DNA from: Pseudomonadota bacterium
GTDB taxonomy: Bacteria > Pseudomonadota > Gammaproteobacteria > Steroidobacterales > Steroidobacteraceae
Direction: 5' to 3'
NCBI GenBank assembly: GCA_019352035.1
Contig: JABBNZ010000033.1
Location: forward strand, 1-40,501
Length of the DNA stretch: 40,501 nt
Below the pieces are notes generated by a model. The model did not search any database. It was not told where the DNA came from and saw only the letters and a program-made list of their open reading frames with translations. Both the position numbers and the translations under genes were made by a program. Positions 17,814 through 27,858 of this stretch are shown piece by piece. Numbering within the stretch: the first letter of the stretch is position 1; every line of letters starts with the position of its first letter.

Positions 17814-19616
17814 TTACTTCCTGCCTGCGGGGATGTAGAGGTCGGTGAGCGTGCCCTCGACCGCATCAGCCGCGCCGGCCACGGTCTCCGAGAGCGTTGG
17901 GTGCGGGTGGACCGTGAGTCCGATGTCCGCGGCATCGCAGCCGTTTTCGATCGCGAGCGCGAGCTCGCTGATGAGCTCGCCGGCGTTGGTGCCCACGATC
18001 CCGGCGCCGAGCAGCCGGCGCGTCTCGCGATCGAACAGGAGCTTGGTCATACCCTCATCGCGCCCGAGGGAGAGCGAGCGGCCGTTCGCCGCCCAAGGAA
18101 ACGTGCCCTTCTCGACCGCAATGCCCTTGGTCTTGGCCTCGGTCTCCGTGAGACCCACCCAGGCCACTTCCGGATCGGTGTAGGCGACCGCCGGAATGGC
18201 GCGCACGTCGAATGCACGCCGGTGGCCGGCGGCAACTTCGGCGGCGACTTTGGCCTCGTGCATCGCCTTGTGGGCCAACATCGGGGGGCCGGCAATGTCG
18301 CCGATCGCGAAGATATGGGGCACGTTGGTCCGCAGCTGCTTGTCCACCGGAATGAAGCCGCGATCCGACACCTGCACGCCGGCGGCTTCCGCTCCGATCA
18401 GCTTGCCGTTCGGCGAGCGGCCGACGGCGACGAGCACGCGACCGAACACCTGGGGCGCCGGCGTCTTCTCCCCCTCGAAGGTCACCCGCAGCCCATCGGT
18501 CACGGGCTCGACCTTCGCCACCCGCGTCCCGAGCAGGATCTGCTCGTAACGGGAGCGGATGCGCCGCTCGAGCGGACGCACGAGGTCCGGGTCGCAGCCC
18601 GGCATGAGCTGCGATGTCAGCTCCACGACGCTCACCCGGCTGCCGAGCGCGTCATAGACACAGGCCATCTCCAGCCCGATGATGCCGCCGCCGATGACGA
18701 GCAGCCCGCCGGAGAACTCCGGCAACTCGAGCGCGTCGGTCGAGTCGATGATGCGCGGATCGGCCGGAACGCCCGGCAGCCGGATTGCCTCCGAGCCTGC
18801 GGCGATGATGCATTGGTCGAAGCGGATGCGCTCCGAGCCGCTGTTGCCCATCACCTCGATCACGTTGGGGCTCACGAAACGCCCCACACCCTGGATGACC
18901 TCGACCTTGCGCTGCTTCGCGAGGGTACCCAGACCGCCGGTCAGCTTCTTGACGACCGAGGCCTTCCAGGCCCGCAGCTTCTCCAGATCGATCTCCGGTG
19001 CCCCGAAGGCGATGCCGCGAGCGCCCATTTCCTCGGCATCCTCGATCACCTTGGCCGCATGGAGCAGTGCCTTGGAGGGAATGCATCCGACGTTGAGACA
19101 CACGCCGCCCAGGGTCGGCCACCGTTCCACCAGCGTCACCTGCATGCCCAGGTCCGCGGCGCGGAATGCAGCGGTGTAACCGCCCGGACCCGAGCCGAGC
19201 ACGAGCAGCTGCGTCGAGCGGTTGAAATCGGCCTGTGCCTCCGGCGCCTTTTGCAGGTCGGGGATGGGCATGCGCACGGTGTCGCCGTCTGACTCCGGCT
19301 TCGCCGCAGGCGCGGCGGCGGCAGACTGCGCCGGGGGCTTCGCCTCGGATACGGAGCCCGCGGATGCGCCGGCTTGCGGCTGGGTCTCCAGGCGCGCGAT
19401 CAGCGAGCCCTTGGACACCTTGTCGCCGCGCTTCAACAATACTTCGGCGATTTTCCCCGCCGCAGTCGCGGGGACGTCCATCGACGCCTTGTCAGTTTCC
19501 ACAGTGACGAGCGGCGCATCGACCTCGATGGTCTCGCCGGCCTCGACCAGCACGTCGACGACCGCGACGTCGTGAAAATTGCCGATATCGGGGACGACGA
19601 GATCGACGCGGCTCAC
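17814..19616 (-). CDS. lpdA: Dihydrolipoamide dehydrogenase with N-terminal lipoyl domain (E3)
   Basis: E3 re-oxidises dihydrolipoamide on E2 and passes electrons via FAD to NAD+. The 600-residue protein is longer than standard E3 (about 475) because it starts with a lipoyl domain (residues 1-80, lipoyl Lys K43 in ETDKASMDV) and an Ala/Pro linker (81-125). Then come the FAD site GSGPGGYTAAFRAADLG, the redox disulfide GGVCLNVGCIPSKALL, the NAD site VIGGGIIGLEMA, FAIGDIAGPPMLAHKA and the active-site HPHPTLSE. The start is GTG 19614-19616 within a GTGA overlap with the aceF stop. This lipoyl-Lpd arrangement is known from several proteobacteria. Confidence 0.96.
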   Translation of the reverse strand: MSRVDLVVPDIGNFHDVAVVDVLVEAGETIEVDAPLVTVETDKASMDVPATAAGKIAEVLLKRGDKVSKGSLIARLETQPQAGASAGSVSEAKPPAQSAAAAPAAKPESDGDTVRMPIPDLQKAPEAQADFNRSTQLLVLGSGPGGYTAAFRAADLGMQVTLVERWPTLGGVCLNVGCIPSKALLHAAKVIEDAEEMGARGIAFGAPEIDLEKLRAWKASVVKKLTGGLGTLAKQRKVEVIQGVGRFVSPNVIEVMGNSGSERIRFDQCIIAAGSEAIRLPGVPADPRIIDSTDALELPEFSGGLLVIGGGIIGLEMACVYDALGSRVSVVELTSQLMPGCDPDLVRPLERRIRSRYEQILLGTRVAKVEPVTDGLRVTFEGEKTPAPQVFGRVLVAVGRSPNGKLIGAEAAGVQVSDRGFIPVDKQLRTNVPHIFAIGDIAGPPMLAHKAMHEAKVAAEVAAGHRRAFDVRAIPAVAYTDPEVAWVGLTETEAKTKGIAVEKGTFPWAANGRSLSLGRDEGMTKLLFDRETRRLLGAGIVGTNAGELISELALAIENGCDAADIGLTVHPHPTLSETVAGAADAVEGTLTDLYIPAGRK

Positions 19617-21079
19617 GGCACGGCCTCGACCAGGGCGTGGGGATCGGCCAGCGTCTTGGCGAGGAAGGTGGTGAAGCGCGCCGCGGCCGCGCCATCGATG
19701 ACCCTGTGGTCATAGGAAAGCGACAGCGGCAGCATCAGCCGCGGTACGAATGCACCGTCCTGGTAGACCGGCTTCATGGCCGATCGCGACACTCCGAGTA
19801 TCGCAACCTCCGGGGCGTTGATGATCGGCGTGAACGCGGTCCCGCCGATGCCGCCGAGGCTGGAAATCGTGAAGCAGCCGCCCTGCATCTGCGCAGCGGT
19901 CAACTTGCCGCCGCGGGCGGCCTCGGAAAGCTCGCCGAGCTGGCGGGCGATCTCGTAGACGTCCTTGCGATCCGCCTCGCGCACCACCGGCACCATGAGC
20001 CCGTTGCGCGTGTCGGCGGCGAACCCGACGTGGACGTACTTCTTCAGAATCAGGTTGGCGCCCGCGGGATCGAGCGAGGCATTGAACTGCGGGAACGCCT
20101 GCAGCGCCTTGACGCAGGCGCGCACGATGAAGGCGAGCGGCGTGAGCTTGATGCCGCGCGCCGCCGCCGCATCCTTGAGCTTGCCGCGCAGGGTCTCGAG
20201 CTCGGTGATATCCGCCTCATCGAACTGCGTGACGTGCGGGATGTTGACCCAGCTCGCATGCAGCCGCGGCCCGGAGATGCGCTGGACCCGCGAGAGCGGC
20301 TGCGTCTCGACGGGCCCGAAGGCCGAGAAATCCACGGCCGGAACGGCGGGCAACGCTCCGCCGCCCGCAGTGCCTGCCGCCCCGGACCCAGGGGCGGCGC
20401 CCGACGCCAGGAAGCTCTTGACGAAGGCCTTGACGTCGTCCTGCGTGATGCGGTCCTTGAAGCCGTGCCCTGGAACCCGTGTCAGATCGACGCCGAGCTC
20501 ACGCGCGAATTTGCGCACACTGGGTCCCGCGTGCGCGCGCGAGAAGCCAGGCTCGTTGATCGGAGGCATGTCGGTGCGCAGCGGGCTCTCGGCGGCCGGC
20601 GATGCGGCTGAAGGTGCTGGTGCTGGTGCCGGCGCCGTTGCTGGCATCCCCTGCGCTGACGTCGAAGCCGCTGAGGAGCTCGTTGCGGCCGTGCTGCCAG
20701 GGGGCACAGGCATTGTCCCATCCGCGGCAGCTTGGGCGGCTGCCGGCTGCGCGGCAGGCGCAGCTGGCGCAGCTGGCGCAGCTGGCGCGAGATCAGCCGG
20801 TGCCGCGGCGGTTCCCTGCGTTACGTCCCGCCCCGGGCGAACGGTTGCGATGAGATCGCCAGCGTTGACCTTGCCGCCTTTCTCCACGTGGACCTTCTCG
20901 ATGACGCCGCCGGCCGTCGAGGGCACGTCCATGGTGGCCTTCTCGGTCTCCAGCGTGACGAGCGGTGCCTCCGGCTCGATGCTGTCGCCCGGCTTGACGA
21001 GGACGTCGATCACGGCGACATCCTTGAAGTTGCCCATGTCGGGCACGCGCACTTCGGCGAGGCGGACTGCCGCGTTCAT
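19613..21079 (-). CDS. aceF: Dihydrolipoamide acetyltransferase, E2 of pyruvate dehydrogenase
   Basis: E2 carries the acetyl group from E1 and transfers it to CoA. The 488-residue protein has one lipoyl domain (lipoyl Lys K47 in ETEKATMDV) and a long Ala/Pro-rich linker. A peripheral-subunit-binding domain follows (PSVRKFARELGVDLTRVPG with TQDDVKAFV). The catalytic domain ends with the HRVIDG active-site motif in SLSYDHRVIDGAAAARF. E. coli AceF has three lipoyl domains; here one is on E2 and one on E3. ATG 21079 lies 13 bases after the aceE stop with AAGG upstream; a GTG at 21130 would overlap aceE and adds unconserved residues. Confidence 0.95.
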   Translation of the reverse strand: MNAAVRLAEVRVPDMGNFKDVAVIDVLVKPGDSIEPEAPLVTLETEKATMDVPSTAGGVIEKVHVEKGGKVNAGDLIATVRPGRDVTQGTAAAPADLAPAAPAAPAAPAAQPAAAQAAADGTMPVPPGSTAATSSSAASTSAQGMPATAPAPAPAPSAASPAAESPLRTDMPPINEPGFSRAHAGPSVRKFARELGVDLTRVPGHGFKDRITQDDVKAFVKSFLASGAAPGSGAAGTAGGGALPAVPAVDFSAFGPVETQPLSRVQRISGPRLHASWVNIPHVTQFDEADITELETLRGKLKDAAAARGIKLTPLAFIVRACVKALQAFPQFNASLDPAGANLILKKYVHVGFAADTRNGLMVPVVREADRKDVYEIARQLGELSEAARGGKLTAAQMQGGCFTISSLGGIGGTAFTPIINAPEVAILGVSRSAMKPVYQDGAFVPRLMLPLSLSYDHRVIDGAAAARFTTFLAKTLADPHALVEAVP

Positions 21080-21092
21080 CGCGATGGAGCCT

Positions 21093-23783
21093 TCAGACTT
21101 TCCAGGGAACGGGCTTTGCCGGATCGACACCGAGCGCCTTCATCGCCGCGTTGACGGCGGAGGGCTCCAGTTTGCCCTCGTCGGCGAGGGCTTTCAGGGC
21201 GGCGACGGCGATGTAGTTGCGGTCGACCTCGAAATGCCGGCGCAGGGCCGCGCGGGAATCGGAGCGGCCGAACCCATCGGTGCCGAGCGTGACATAGCGG
21301 CCTGGCACCCACTGACGGATCTGGTCGGGAACGGTGCGCATGTAATCGGTTGCCGCGACGACCGGGCTGTGCGCGTCCGCGAGGCATTGCTGCACGTAGG
21401 GCGCGCGCGCCGGCTGACCGGCGTGCAGCTGATTCCAACGCTCGCACTCGAGCGCCTCGCGGCGCAGCTCGCTGAAGCTGGTTACCGAGAACACATCGGC
21501 GCTCACCCCGTAGTCGGCCTCGAGGATCTTCGCGGCCTCGAGGCACTCCCGCAGGATCGTGCCCGAGCCGAGCAGCGTGGTGCGCAGTGGGCCGGGTCGC
21601 CCCCCGGCCGTACCGTTGCCGCCGGCGCGCAGGAGATAGGCGCCCTTGAGAATTCCCGTCTCGCTGCCCTTCGGCAGGGCCGGCTGCGGGTAGTTCTCGT
21701 TCATCACGGTGATGTAATAGAAGATGTTCTCCTGCTCCACGTACATGCGCCGCATGCCGTCCTGGATGATGACGGCAAGCTCGTACGCGTATGCCGGATC
21801 GTAGGAGACGCAGTTGGGCACCGTGGTGGCGACGAGCTGGCTGTGGCCGTCCTGGTGCTGCAGACCTTCGCCGGCGAGCGTAGTGCGGCCCGCGGTGGCG
21901 CCGAGGAGAAACCCGCGCGCCTGGATGTCGCCCGCGGCCCAGATGAAGTCCCCCACCCGCTGGAAGCCGAACATGGAGTAGAAGATGTAGAACGGCACCA
22001 TGGCCATGCCGTGATTGCTGTAGGCCGTGGCGGCCGCGATCCACGAGCAGAGCGAGCCGGCCTCGTTGATGCCCTCCTCGATCATCTGACCCTTCATGTC
22101 CTCGCGATAGGACATGAGGGTCTCCGCGTCCTGCGGGGTATAGAGCTGGCCGACGGAAGAGTAGATGCCGATCTGGCGGAACAGTCCCTCCATGCCGAAG
22201 GTGCGCGCCTCGTCCGGCACGATGGGCACGATGAACTTGCCTATGCCCTTGTCCTTGAGCAGCGTCGTCAGGATGCGGACGAACGCCATCGTCGTCGAGA
22301 TCTCGCGCTCACCCGTGCCCTCGAGCACTGCGGAGAACGCCTCGAGCGGCGGCACGGGCAGCGGCCGCGCCTGCTTGCGCCGGGCGGGAAGATAGCCGCC
22401 CAGCGACTTGCGGCGCTCGTGCAGATAACGCCCCTCCTCGGACTCCGCCGCCGGCTGGCGGAACGGGAGCTTGGCGATCTCCTCGTCCGACACGGGGATG
22501 TGGAAGCGGTCGCGGAACACCCGCAGATCGTCTTCCGACAGCTTCTTCTGCTGGTGCGCGACCATCTGCCCCTCGCCGCCCTTGCCCAGGCCGAAGCCCT
22601 TGACGGTCTTCGCCAGAATGACGGTCGGCTGTCCCTTGTGGGCCATGGCGGCGGCGTAGGCGGCATGCACCTTGCGCGGATCATGGCCGCCGCGGTTCAA
22701 GCGCCAGATCTCCTCGTCCGACATGTTGGCGACCATCGCCTTGAGCTCGGGGTACTTCCCGAAGAAGTGCTCGCGGGTGTAGGCGCCGCCCTTGGCCTTG
22801 AAGTTCTGGTATTCGCCGTCGACGCATTCCTCCATGACGCGCCGCAGCAGGCCCTGGGTGTCGCGCGCGAGGAGCGGATCCCAACGCGATCCCCACAACA
22901 CCTTGATGACGTTCCAGCCGGCGCCGAGGAAGGCGGCCTCGAGCTCCTGGATGATCTTGCCGTTGCCCCGCACCGGCCCGTCGAGGCGCTGCAGGTTGCA
23001 GTTGATTACGAAGATGAGATTGTCGAGCCCCTCGCGCACCGGCATGGTGAGCGCGCCCATCGACTCGGGCTCGTCCATCTCACCGTCCCCGAGAAACGCC
23101 CACACCTTGCGATCGGACGCCTTGGCGAGGCCGCGGTGCTCGAGGTAGCGGATGAAGCGCGCCTGGAACATCGCCATCATGGGACCCAGGCCCATGGAGA
23201 CGGTCGGGAACTGCCAGAAATCCGGCATCAGCCAGGGATGCGGATAGGAGGAAAGGCCCTGGCCGGGACCGCCGGCTTCCTGGCGGAAATGGTGAAGCTG
23301 ACTCTCCGTCAACCGCCCTTCGAGGTAGGCGCGCGCATAGATGCCGGGGGAGGAATGCCCCTGGACGAAGACGAGGTCGCCCGGATGCTCCGCCGATGGC
23401 GCGCGCCAGAAGTGATTGAAGCCCACTTCATAGAGCGTGGCCGAGGACGCATAGCTCGAGAGGTGCCCGCCATACTCCGAGGAGATGCGGTTCGCCTGCA
23501 CCACCATCGCCATCGCGTTCCAGCGGATGTACGCCTCGATCCGCCGTTCGAGCGCGCGGTTGCCCGGATACTGCGGCTCGCGCCCGGTCGGAATGCTGTT
23601 GACGTAGGCCGTGTTCGCCTTGAACGGCAGATACGCGCCGCTGCGGCGCGTGTAGTCGATCAGACGCTCGAGAAGGAAGTGCGCGCGCTGCGGACCATGG
23701 GTCTTCAGCACGGAGTCGATCGACTCCAGCCACTCCTGGGTTTCAACGGGGTCGAGATCTTCCAGCTTCGGAGGTTCGGTCAT
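21093..23783 (-). CDS. aceE: Pyruvate dehydrogenase E1, homodimeric type
   Basis: This thiamine-diphosphate enzyme decarboxylates pyruvate and acetylates E2. The 896-residue length matches the homodimeric E1 of E. coli (887). Recognisable blocks are LPFKANTAYVNSIP, GGHLSSYASSATLYEVGFNH, GHSSPGIYARAYLEGRL, the ThDP motif AFLGDGEMDEPES with NLIFVINCNLQRLDGPV, and in the C-terminal part AGRTTLAGEGLQHQDGHS. ATG 23783 (MTEPPKLEDLDPVETQEW) is chosen over an open frame to 23870, whose extra residues are not conserved-looking. First gene of the aceE-aceF-lpdA operon, divergent from the aminopeptidase gene across 59 bases. Confidence 0.97.
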   Translation of the reverse strand: MTEPPKLEDLDPVETQEWLESIDSVLKTHGPQRAHFLLERLIDYTRRSGAYLPFKANTAYVNSIPTGREPQYPGNRALERRIEAYIRWNAMAMVVQANRISSEYGGHLSSYASSATLYEVGFNHFWRAPSAEHPGDLVFVQGHSSPGIYARAYLEGRLTESQLHHFRQEAGGPGQGLSSYPHPWLMPDFWQFPTVSMGLGPMMAMFQARFIRYLEHRGLAKASDRKVWAFLGDGEMDEPESMGALTMPVREGLDNLIFVINCNLQRLDGPVRGNGKIIQELEAAFLGAGWNVIKVLWGSRWDPLLARDTQGLLRRVMEECVDGEYQNFKAKGGAYTREHFFGKYPELKAMVANMSDEEIWRLNRGGHDPRKVHAAYAAAMAHKGQPTVILAKTVKGFGLGKGGEGQMVAHQQKKLSEDDLRVFRDRFHIPVSDEEIAKLPFRQPAAESEEGRYLHERRKSLGGYLPARRKQARPLPVPPLEAFSAVLEGTGEREISTTMAFVRILTTLLKDKGIGKFIVPIVPDEARTFGMEGLFRQIGIYSSVGQLYTPQDAETLMSYREDMKGQMIEEGINEAGSLCSWIAAATAYSNHGMAMVPFYIFYSMFGFQRVGDFIWAAGDIQARGFLLGATAGRTTLAGEGLQHQDGHSQLVATTVPNCVSYDPAYAYELAVIIQDGMRRMYVEQENIFYYITVMNENYPQPALPKGSETGILKGAYLLRAGGNGTAGGRPGPLRTTLLGSGTILRECLEAAKILEADYGVSADVFSVTSFSELRREALECERWNQLHAGQPARAPYVQQCLADAHSPVVAATDYMRTVPDQIRQWVPGRYVTLGTDGFGRSDSRAALRRHFEVDRNYIAVAALKALADEGKLEPSAVNAAMKALGVDPAKPVPWKV

Positions 23784-23842
23784 TCGATCTATTGGAGTAG
23801 CATGCGCCGGCAGTGTCCTGGCCAAGCGAAAGTAGCCTGTAA

Positions 23843-25435
23843 ATGAGCCGCGCAATGATCCGGGTTTCACTCCCGTCGGTCAAGCAAGCGCCGAAGCGGA
23901 GCGCGAGCTTGAGCCGCCGCGGCCGCGCACTGCTGCCGCCGGCGGGCGCGGCGCGGATCCTGCGCGCGCGCGCTGGCGAGAGCGATGCGCTGCTCGCGAT
24001 CGTCCCGGAAACCGCCGCCCCGGAGAGCTGCGCCGCGCTGCCGGAGAGCCAGCGCTGGCGGGATCTGCTCGCGCGCGAGCGCGCGCGCGCCGGAACGGTA
24101 CGCACCACCTCACTCGCCAACCGGCGCCAGACGCTCGCCGTCCTGGGCTTCGTGAAATCCGGGGCGAGCGCTTTCGAGCGGCTCGCCCTCGCCGGCCGGA
24201 TGATGAAGGAAGCCGCTGACGTCGGCCCGCAGGCGATCGGCCTCGCGACGGCCGGATTCTCCGCGGCGGCCGGCGGCCCGGCGGCCGCCGAGGCATCGCT
24301 CGAGGCGCTGCTCGCCGCCGCGCTCGCGCAGGCATTCGCACTGCCGAGCTACCGCGCCCCGACCCCGGAGGAGCGGCACCTCACCCGGATCGAGCTGCCC
24401 GCCGGCTCGAAGCTCGACACCCGCTACGCCGAGATCTGCGCCCAGGGCACGAATCTCGCCCGCTGGCTCACCGCGCTGCCGCCCAACATGCTCGACTGCC
24501 GCGGCTACCGCGCGGCGTTGACCCAACTCGCGCGGCGCCACGGCCTGGAGATGACCTGGATCGGCGAGCAGGCCCTGCGCCGCGCCGGCGCCGACGCGTT
24601 CCTCGCCGTCGCCGCCGGGAACGAGAGCCCGGGCGCGGGCATCGCGCATCTGAGGTATCGGCCCGGACGCCGTCGGAGAGGGCCGCCGGACCTCGCGCTC
24701 GTCGGCAAGGGGATTCTCTTCGACACCGGCGGCATCAACCTCAAGGCGCATCGGTCGATGCTCGACATGCACACCGACATGGGAGGCAGCGCGGTGGCGC
24801 TCGCCACGCTGCTCGCCATCGCGCAGCTGCGCGCGCCGATCGCCGCGGATGCGTGGCTCGCCATCACGGAGAACAACATCGGGCCGCGGGCATACCGCCC
24901 GCAGCAGGTCGTGCGCGCCGCCAATGGCGTCACCATCCAGGTGATCCATACCGATGCCGAGGGCCGCATGGCGCTCGCGGACACCCTGGCGCTCGCCGCC
25001 CGCACGCGGCCGCGATTCATGTTGGATTTCGCGACGCTCACGGGGGCCTGCGTCTACTCCCTCACGGAAAGGATGAGCGGCGTCTTCACCAACCGGCCGC
25101 AGCTCGCCGGCAAGCTGGTCGAGGCCGGGCGCGAGAGCGGCGAGAGGGTCTGGGCCTTCCCGTTCGATGCCGATTTCGATTCCGATCTCGAGAGCAAGAT
25201 CGCCGATGTCCTGCAATGCGCCACCGAGGGCAAGGGCGATCACATCCTGGCCGCGCGCTTTCTCAGCCGCTTCGTTCCCGAGGAGATTCCTTGGGCGCAC
25301 ATGGATCTGTCGTCAGCGACACGCGCCGGCGGCCTGGGCCATGTCAACACCGAAGTCACCGGTTTCGGCGTGCGCTACGCCCTGGAGTTGATTCTGAAAC
25401 AGGATATCCTGAAGAGCCTGGAGGGCCACCAATGA
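23843..25435 (+). CDS. Leucyl aminopeptidase family protein (M17)
   Basis: M17 enzymes remove N-terminal residues from peptides with two metal ions. The 530-residue protein keeps the full active site with the same spacing as E. coli PepA: metal ligands K289, D294, D312, D371 and E373, plus catalytic K301 and R375 (K270, D275, D293, D352, E354, K282 and R356 in PepA). The signature NTDAEGR reads HTDAEGR, a first-position change. The N-terminal domain (1-190) is Ala/Arg-rich and hardly resembles PepA, which points to the PepB-like or other M17 subgroup rather than PepA itself; I therefore give no symbol. The stop overlaps pyrC (ATGA). Confidence 0.92.
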   Translation: MSRAMIRVSLPSVKQAPKRSASLSRRGRALLPPAGAARILRARAGESDALLAIVPETAAPESCAALPESQRWRDLLARERARAGTVRTTSLANRRQTLAVLGFVKSGASAFERLALAGRMMKEAADVGPQAIGLATAGFSAAAGGPAAAEASLEALLAAALAQAFALPSYRAPTPEERHLTRIELPAGSKLDTRYAEICAQGTNLARWLTALPPNMLDCRGYRAALTQLARRHGLEMTWIGEQALRRAGADAFLAVAAGNESPGAGIAHLRYRPGRRRRGPPDLALVGKGILFDTGGINLKAHRSMLDMHTDMGGSAVALATLLAIAQLRAPIAADAWLAITENNIGPRAYRPQQVVRAANGVTIQVIHTDAEGRMALADTLALAARTRPRFMLDFATLTGACVYSLTERMSGVFTNRPQLAGKLVEAGRESGERVWAFPFDADFDSDLESKIADVLQCATEGKGDHILAARFLSRFVPEEIPWAHMDLSSATRAGGLGHVNTEVTGFGVRYALELILKQDILKSLEGHQ

Positions 25436-26505
25436 CCGCGATCACGATCCGCCGGCCCGATGATCTGCATCTGCATCTGCGGGACGGGCAGGCCATGCGG
25501 TCGATTCTGCCCTTCACCGCGGCCCGCTTCGCGCGCGCCCTCATCATGCCGAACCTGCGCCCGGCCGTGACCACGACGGAGCAGGCGCTGGCCTACCGGA
25601 AGCGGATCCTCGAGGCGCTGCCCCAGGGCATGACGCTCGAGCCGCTGATGACCCTCTACCTCACGGACCGGACCGATCCCGCCGAGGTGGACCGCGCCAA
25701 GGCGAGCGGGTGCATCGTGGGATTGAAGCTCTACCCGGCGGGGGCAACGACCCATTCGGATGCCGGCGTGACCGACATCCGCAAGGTGGATGCGGCGCTC
25801 TCCCGTATGGAGGAGAAAGACCTCGTCCTGCAAGTACACGGCGAGGTGACCGATCCGGCGGTCGACGTGTTCGAGCGCGAAGCCCGCTTCATCGACGAGG
25901 TGCTCGCAAAGCTGGCGGCACGTTTTCCGCGCCTGCGCATCGTCTTCGAGCACATCACCACGCGCGCCGCCGCGCAGTTCGTGCAGGACTCCCGTCCCGG
26001 AATCGCAGCCACCCTCACGCCGCAACATCTGCTCATGAACCGCAACGCGCTATTCGCCGGCGGCATCCGCCCGCATCACTTCTGCCTGCCGGTGCTGAAA
26101 TCCCAGGCCGACCGCGAGGCGCTCCTCGCCGTCGTGGCAAGCGGCGACCCGCGTTTCTTTCTCGGCACCGACAGCGCGCCGCACGCGCGCGGCGCCAAGG
26201 AAGCCGCCTGCGGTTGCGCCGGTATCTTCTCCGCGCATGGGGCGATCGAGCTCTACGCGGAAGCGTTCGAGGCCGCCGGCACGCTGCAGACTCTGGAGGC
26301 CTTCGCGTCCGAGCACGGCGCGGACTTCTACCGCCTCCCGCGCAACGACGGCAGGATCACTCTGGTCAAGGAGCCGTGGGAAGTGCCGCGATCCTATCCA
26401 TTCGGCGCCGAGGAGATCGTGCCGCTGCGCGCCGGCGAGACCATCGGCTGGCGTCTGGCGGATGTCGCGGACGGCGGCAGCCGGCCCGAAGGGGTTTCCC
26501 GATGA
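25432..26505 (+). CDS. pyrC: Dihydroorotase, PyrC type
   Basis: PyrC closes carbamoyl-aspartate to dihydroorotate in pyrimidine synthesis. The 357-residue protein has every zinc ligand at a constant offset of four from E. coli PyrC: H13 and H15 (DLHLHLRDG), the carbamylated K99 (GLKLYPAG), H136 (VHGE), H174 (EHIT) and D247 (GTDSAPH). The substrate loop [14 protein letters not shown] is replaced by [14 protein letters not shown], close to consensus. The frame is open upstream to 24853, but the ATG in the ATGA overlap with the aminopeptidase gene is the right start. Confidence 0.97.
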   Translation: MTAITIRRPDDLHLHLRDGQAMRSILPFTAARFARALIMPNLRPAVTTTEQALAYRKRILEALPQGMTLEPLMTLYLTDRTDPAEVDRAKASGCIVGLKLYPAGATTHSDAGVTDIRKVDAALSRMEEKDLVLQVHGEVTDPAVDVFEREARFIDEVLAKLAARFPRLRIVFEHITTRAAAQFVQDSRPGIAATLTPQHLLMNRNALFAGGIRPHHFCLPVLKSQADREALLAVVASGDPRFFLGTDSAPHARGAKEAACGCAGIFSAHGAIELYAEAFEAAGTLQTLEAFASEHGADFYRLPRNDGRITLVKEPWEVPRSYPFGAEEIVPLRAGETIGWRLADVADGGSRPEGVSR

Positions 26506-27305
26506 GCTTCGACTCGCGAAAGCGGGGCTCGGAGGGCGCACGGACGGAGCCTCGCAACGCGGCGCGCGGACCCGCGGGCGCGGACCCCGAGGCAACGACG
26601 GCCGTCATGCCCGCCCCGGGCGCCGCGCTCATGGCGCGGCGGTTCCGCGGCTTTCTGCCGGTGGTGGTCGACATCGAGACGGGTGGATTCATTGCGGCTA
26701 CCGACGCCCTGCTCGAGATCGCCGCGGTGCCCATCAACATGGACGCGGATGGGGTCTTGAGCCGCGGCGTGACCCACAGCTTCCACGTGAAGCCCTTCGA
26801 GGGCGCGCGGCTCGATCCCGCCTCGCTGTCGGTGACCGGGATCGATCCGTTTCATCCTCTGCGTCCTGCATTGCCCGAACGCGACGCCCTGCAGCGGATC
26901 TTCCGCGAGATCCGCCACGCGGTGCGCGCGTTCGAGTGCCGGCGCGCCATCCTGGTCGGGCACAACGCGGCCTTCGATCTCGGATTTCTCAATGCCGCGG
27001 TGAAGCGGGCGGACGTGAAACGCAATCCGTTCCATCCGTTCTCCTGCTTCGATACCGCCACCCTCGCCGGTGCGGCGCTGGGGCAGACGGTGCTCGCCAA
27101 GGCGGTGACGGTCTCGGGGCTCGCGTGGGACTCGAGCTTCGCCCATTCGGCCGTCTACGACGCCGAGCGCACCGCCGAGCTCTTCTGCCTCATCTGCAAT
27201 CGCTTCCGCGACAGCTTCCTCGAAGCCGAGGCGCGCGCACGCACTTTGGGCTGGTTCAGCGAGCCGGCCGCCGAGAGCGACATCGATTCGCCGCCGGCTA
27301 CTTGA
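26502..27305 (+). CDS. rnt: Ribonuclease T
   Basis: RNase T is a 3'-5' exonuclease that trims the 3' ends of tRNA and other stable RNAs. The 267-residue protein has all DEDDh residues: D57 and E59 (VVVDIETGG), D159 ([10 protein letters not shown]), H215 and D220 ([13 protein letters not shown]). E. coli RNase T has 215 residues; the extra length is an N-terminal, charged, Ala/Arg/Pro-rich tail of about 45 residues. An internal ATG (residue 44, [19 protein letters not shown]) would give a standard-length protein. The ATGA overlap with pyrC favours the long form, but the shorter start cannot be excluded. The 3' end overlaps the converging grxD by 8 bases. Confidence 0.93.
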   Translation: MSFDSRKRGSEGARTEPRNAARGPAGADPEATTAVMPAPGAALMARRFRGFLPVVVDIETGGFIAATDALLEIAAVPINMDADGVLSRGVTHSFHVKPFEGARLDPASLSVTGIDPFHPLRPALPERDALQRIFREIRHAVRAFECRRAILVGHNAAFDLGFLNAAVKRADVKRNPFHPFSCFDTATLAGAALGQTVLAKAVTVSGLAWDSSFAHSAVYDAERTAELFCLICNRFRDSFLEAEARARTLGWFSEPAAESDIDSPPAT

Positions 27306-27618
27306 CCGCGCCCACCCCGGAGAGCAGCTTCTGCAGCTCGCCGCTCTGATACATCTCGAGGGCGATGTCGCAACCGCCGAGCAGCTCCCCGTTGACGTAG
27401 AGCTGCGGATAGGTCGGCCAGTTCGAATAGCGCTTCAGCGCCTCGCGCATCTCCGGCTCCTCGAAGATGTTGACGTACTTGAATTCGGCGCCGAGCGAGC
27501 GCAGCGCTCCGACTGTCTGCGCGGAGAAGCCGCATTGCGGGAAATCCGGCGTACCCTTCATGAAGAGCACCACCGGGCTCGAGCCGAGCTCGGCCTTGAT
27601 TCTCTCGACCACTTCCAT
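27298..27618 (-). CDS. grxD: Monothiol glutaredoxin (Grx4/GrxD family)
   Basis: This CGFS glutaredoxin binds a bridging [2Fe-2S] cluster with glutathione and takes part in Fe-S delivery. The 106-residue product shows [20 protein letters not shown] with the single active Cys C29, then [19 protein letters not shown], the TVP-equivalent and GG glutathione-binding loops. ATG 27618 is chosen since GAGG lies about 8 bases upstream and the length fits E. coli GrxD (115); an ATG at 27651 would overlap the preceding DUF1289 gene by 14 bases. Cotranscribed with DUF1289. Confidence 0.94.
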   Translation of the reverse strand: MEVVERIKAELGSSPVVLFMKGTPDFPQCGFSAQTVGALRSLGAEFKYVNIFEEPEMREALKRYSNWPTYPQLYVNGELLGGCDIALEMYQSGELQKLLSGVGAVK

Positions 27619-27637
27619 CAGCAATACCTCGTTACGA

Positions 27638-27850
27638 TTAAGAAACTCCATCGCCTCGCGCAAGCTCGCGGCGTTTCTCGAGCTCGGCGACTACCCGCCA
27701 TTGCTCGGCGGCGCTCATGGACGTCCACCGGCCGATCTCATCGGCGGTTCGCAGGCACCCCACACAGTACCCCCGCTCATCGAGCGAGCAGAGCTTGATA
27801 CAGGGGGAACGGGGGCGGTCCCATTCCGCCCGGGCGGGTGCTTCGGCCAT
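27638..27850 (-). CDS. DUF1289 small Cys-rich protein
   Basis: The 70-residue protein contains SPCIKLCSLDERGYCVGCLR, the four-Cys pattern of DUF1289, followed by TADEIGRWTSMSAAEQW. The cysteines probably bind a metal or cluster, an inference from the spacing. It precedes grxD by 19 bases on the same strand, which hints at iron-sulfur or redox handling. The N-terminal 15 residues (MAEAPARAEWDRPR) are variable in the family. Confidence 0.85.
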   Translation of the reverse strand: MAEAPARAEWDRPRSPCIKLCSLDERGYCVGCLRTADEIGRWTSMSAAEQWRVVAELEKRRELARGDGVS

Positions 27851-27858
27851 CCGGACTG

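Noticed and set aside
19965-23846. A 1293-codon open frame on the plus strand opposite aceF and aceE
   Set aside because: It is antisense to two certain genes; high G+C removes stop codons from the opposite frames, and the translation is compositionally odd with no family pattern.
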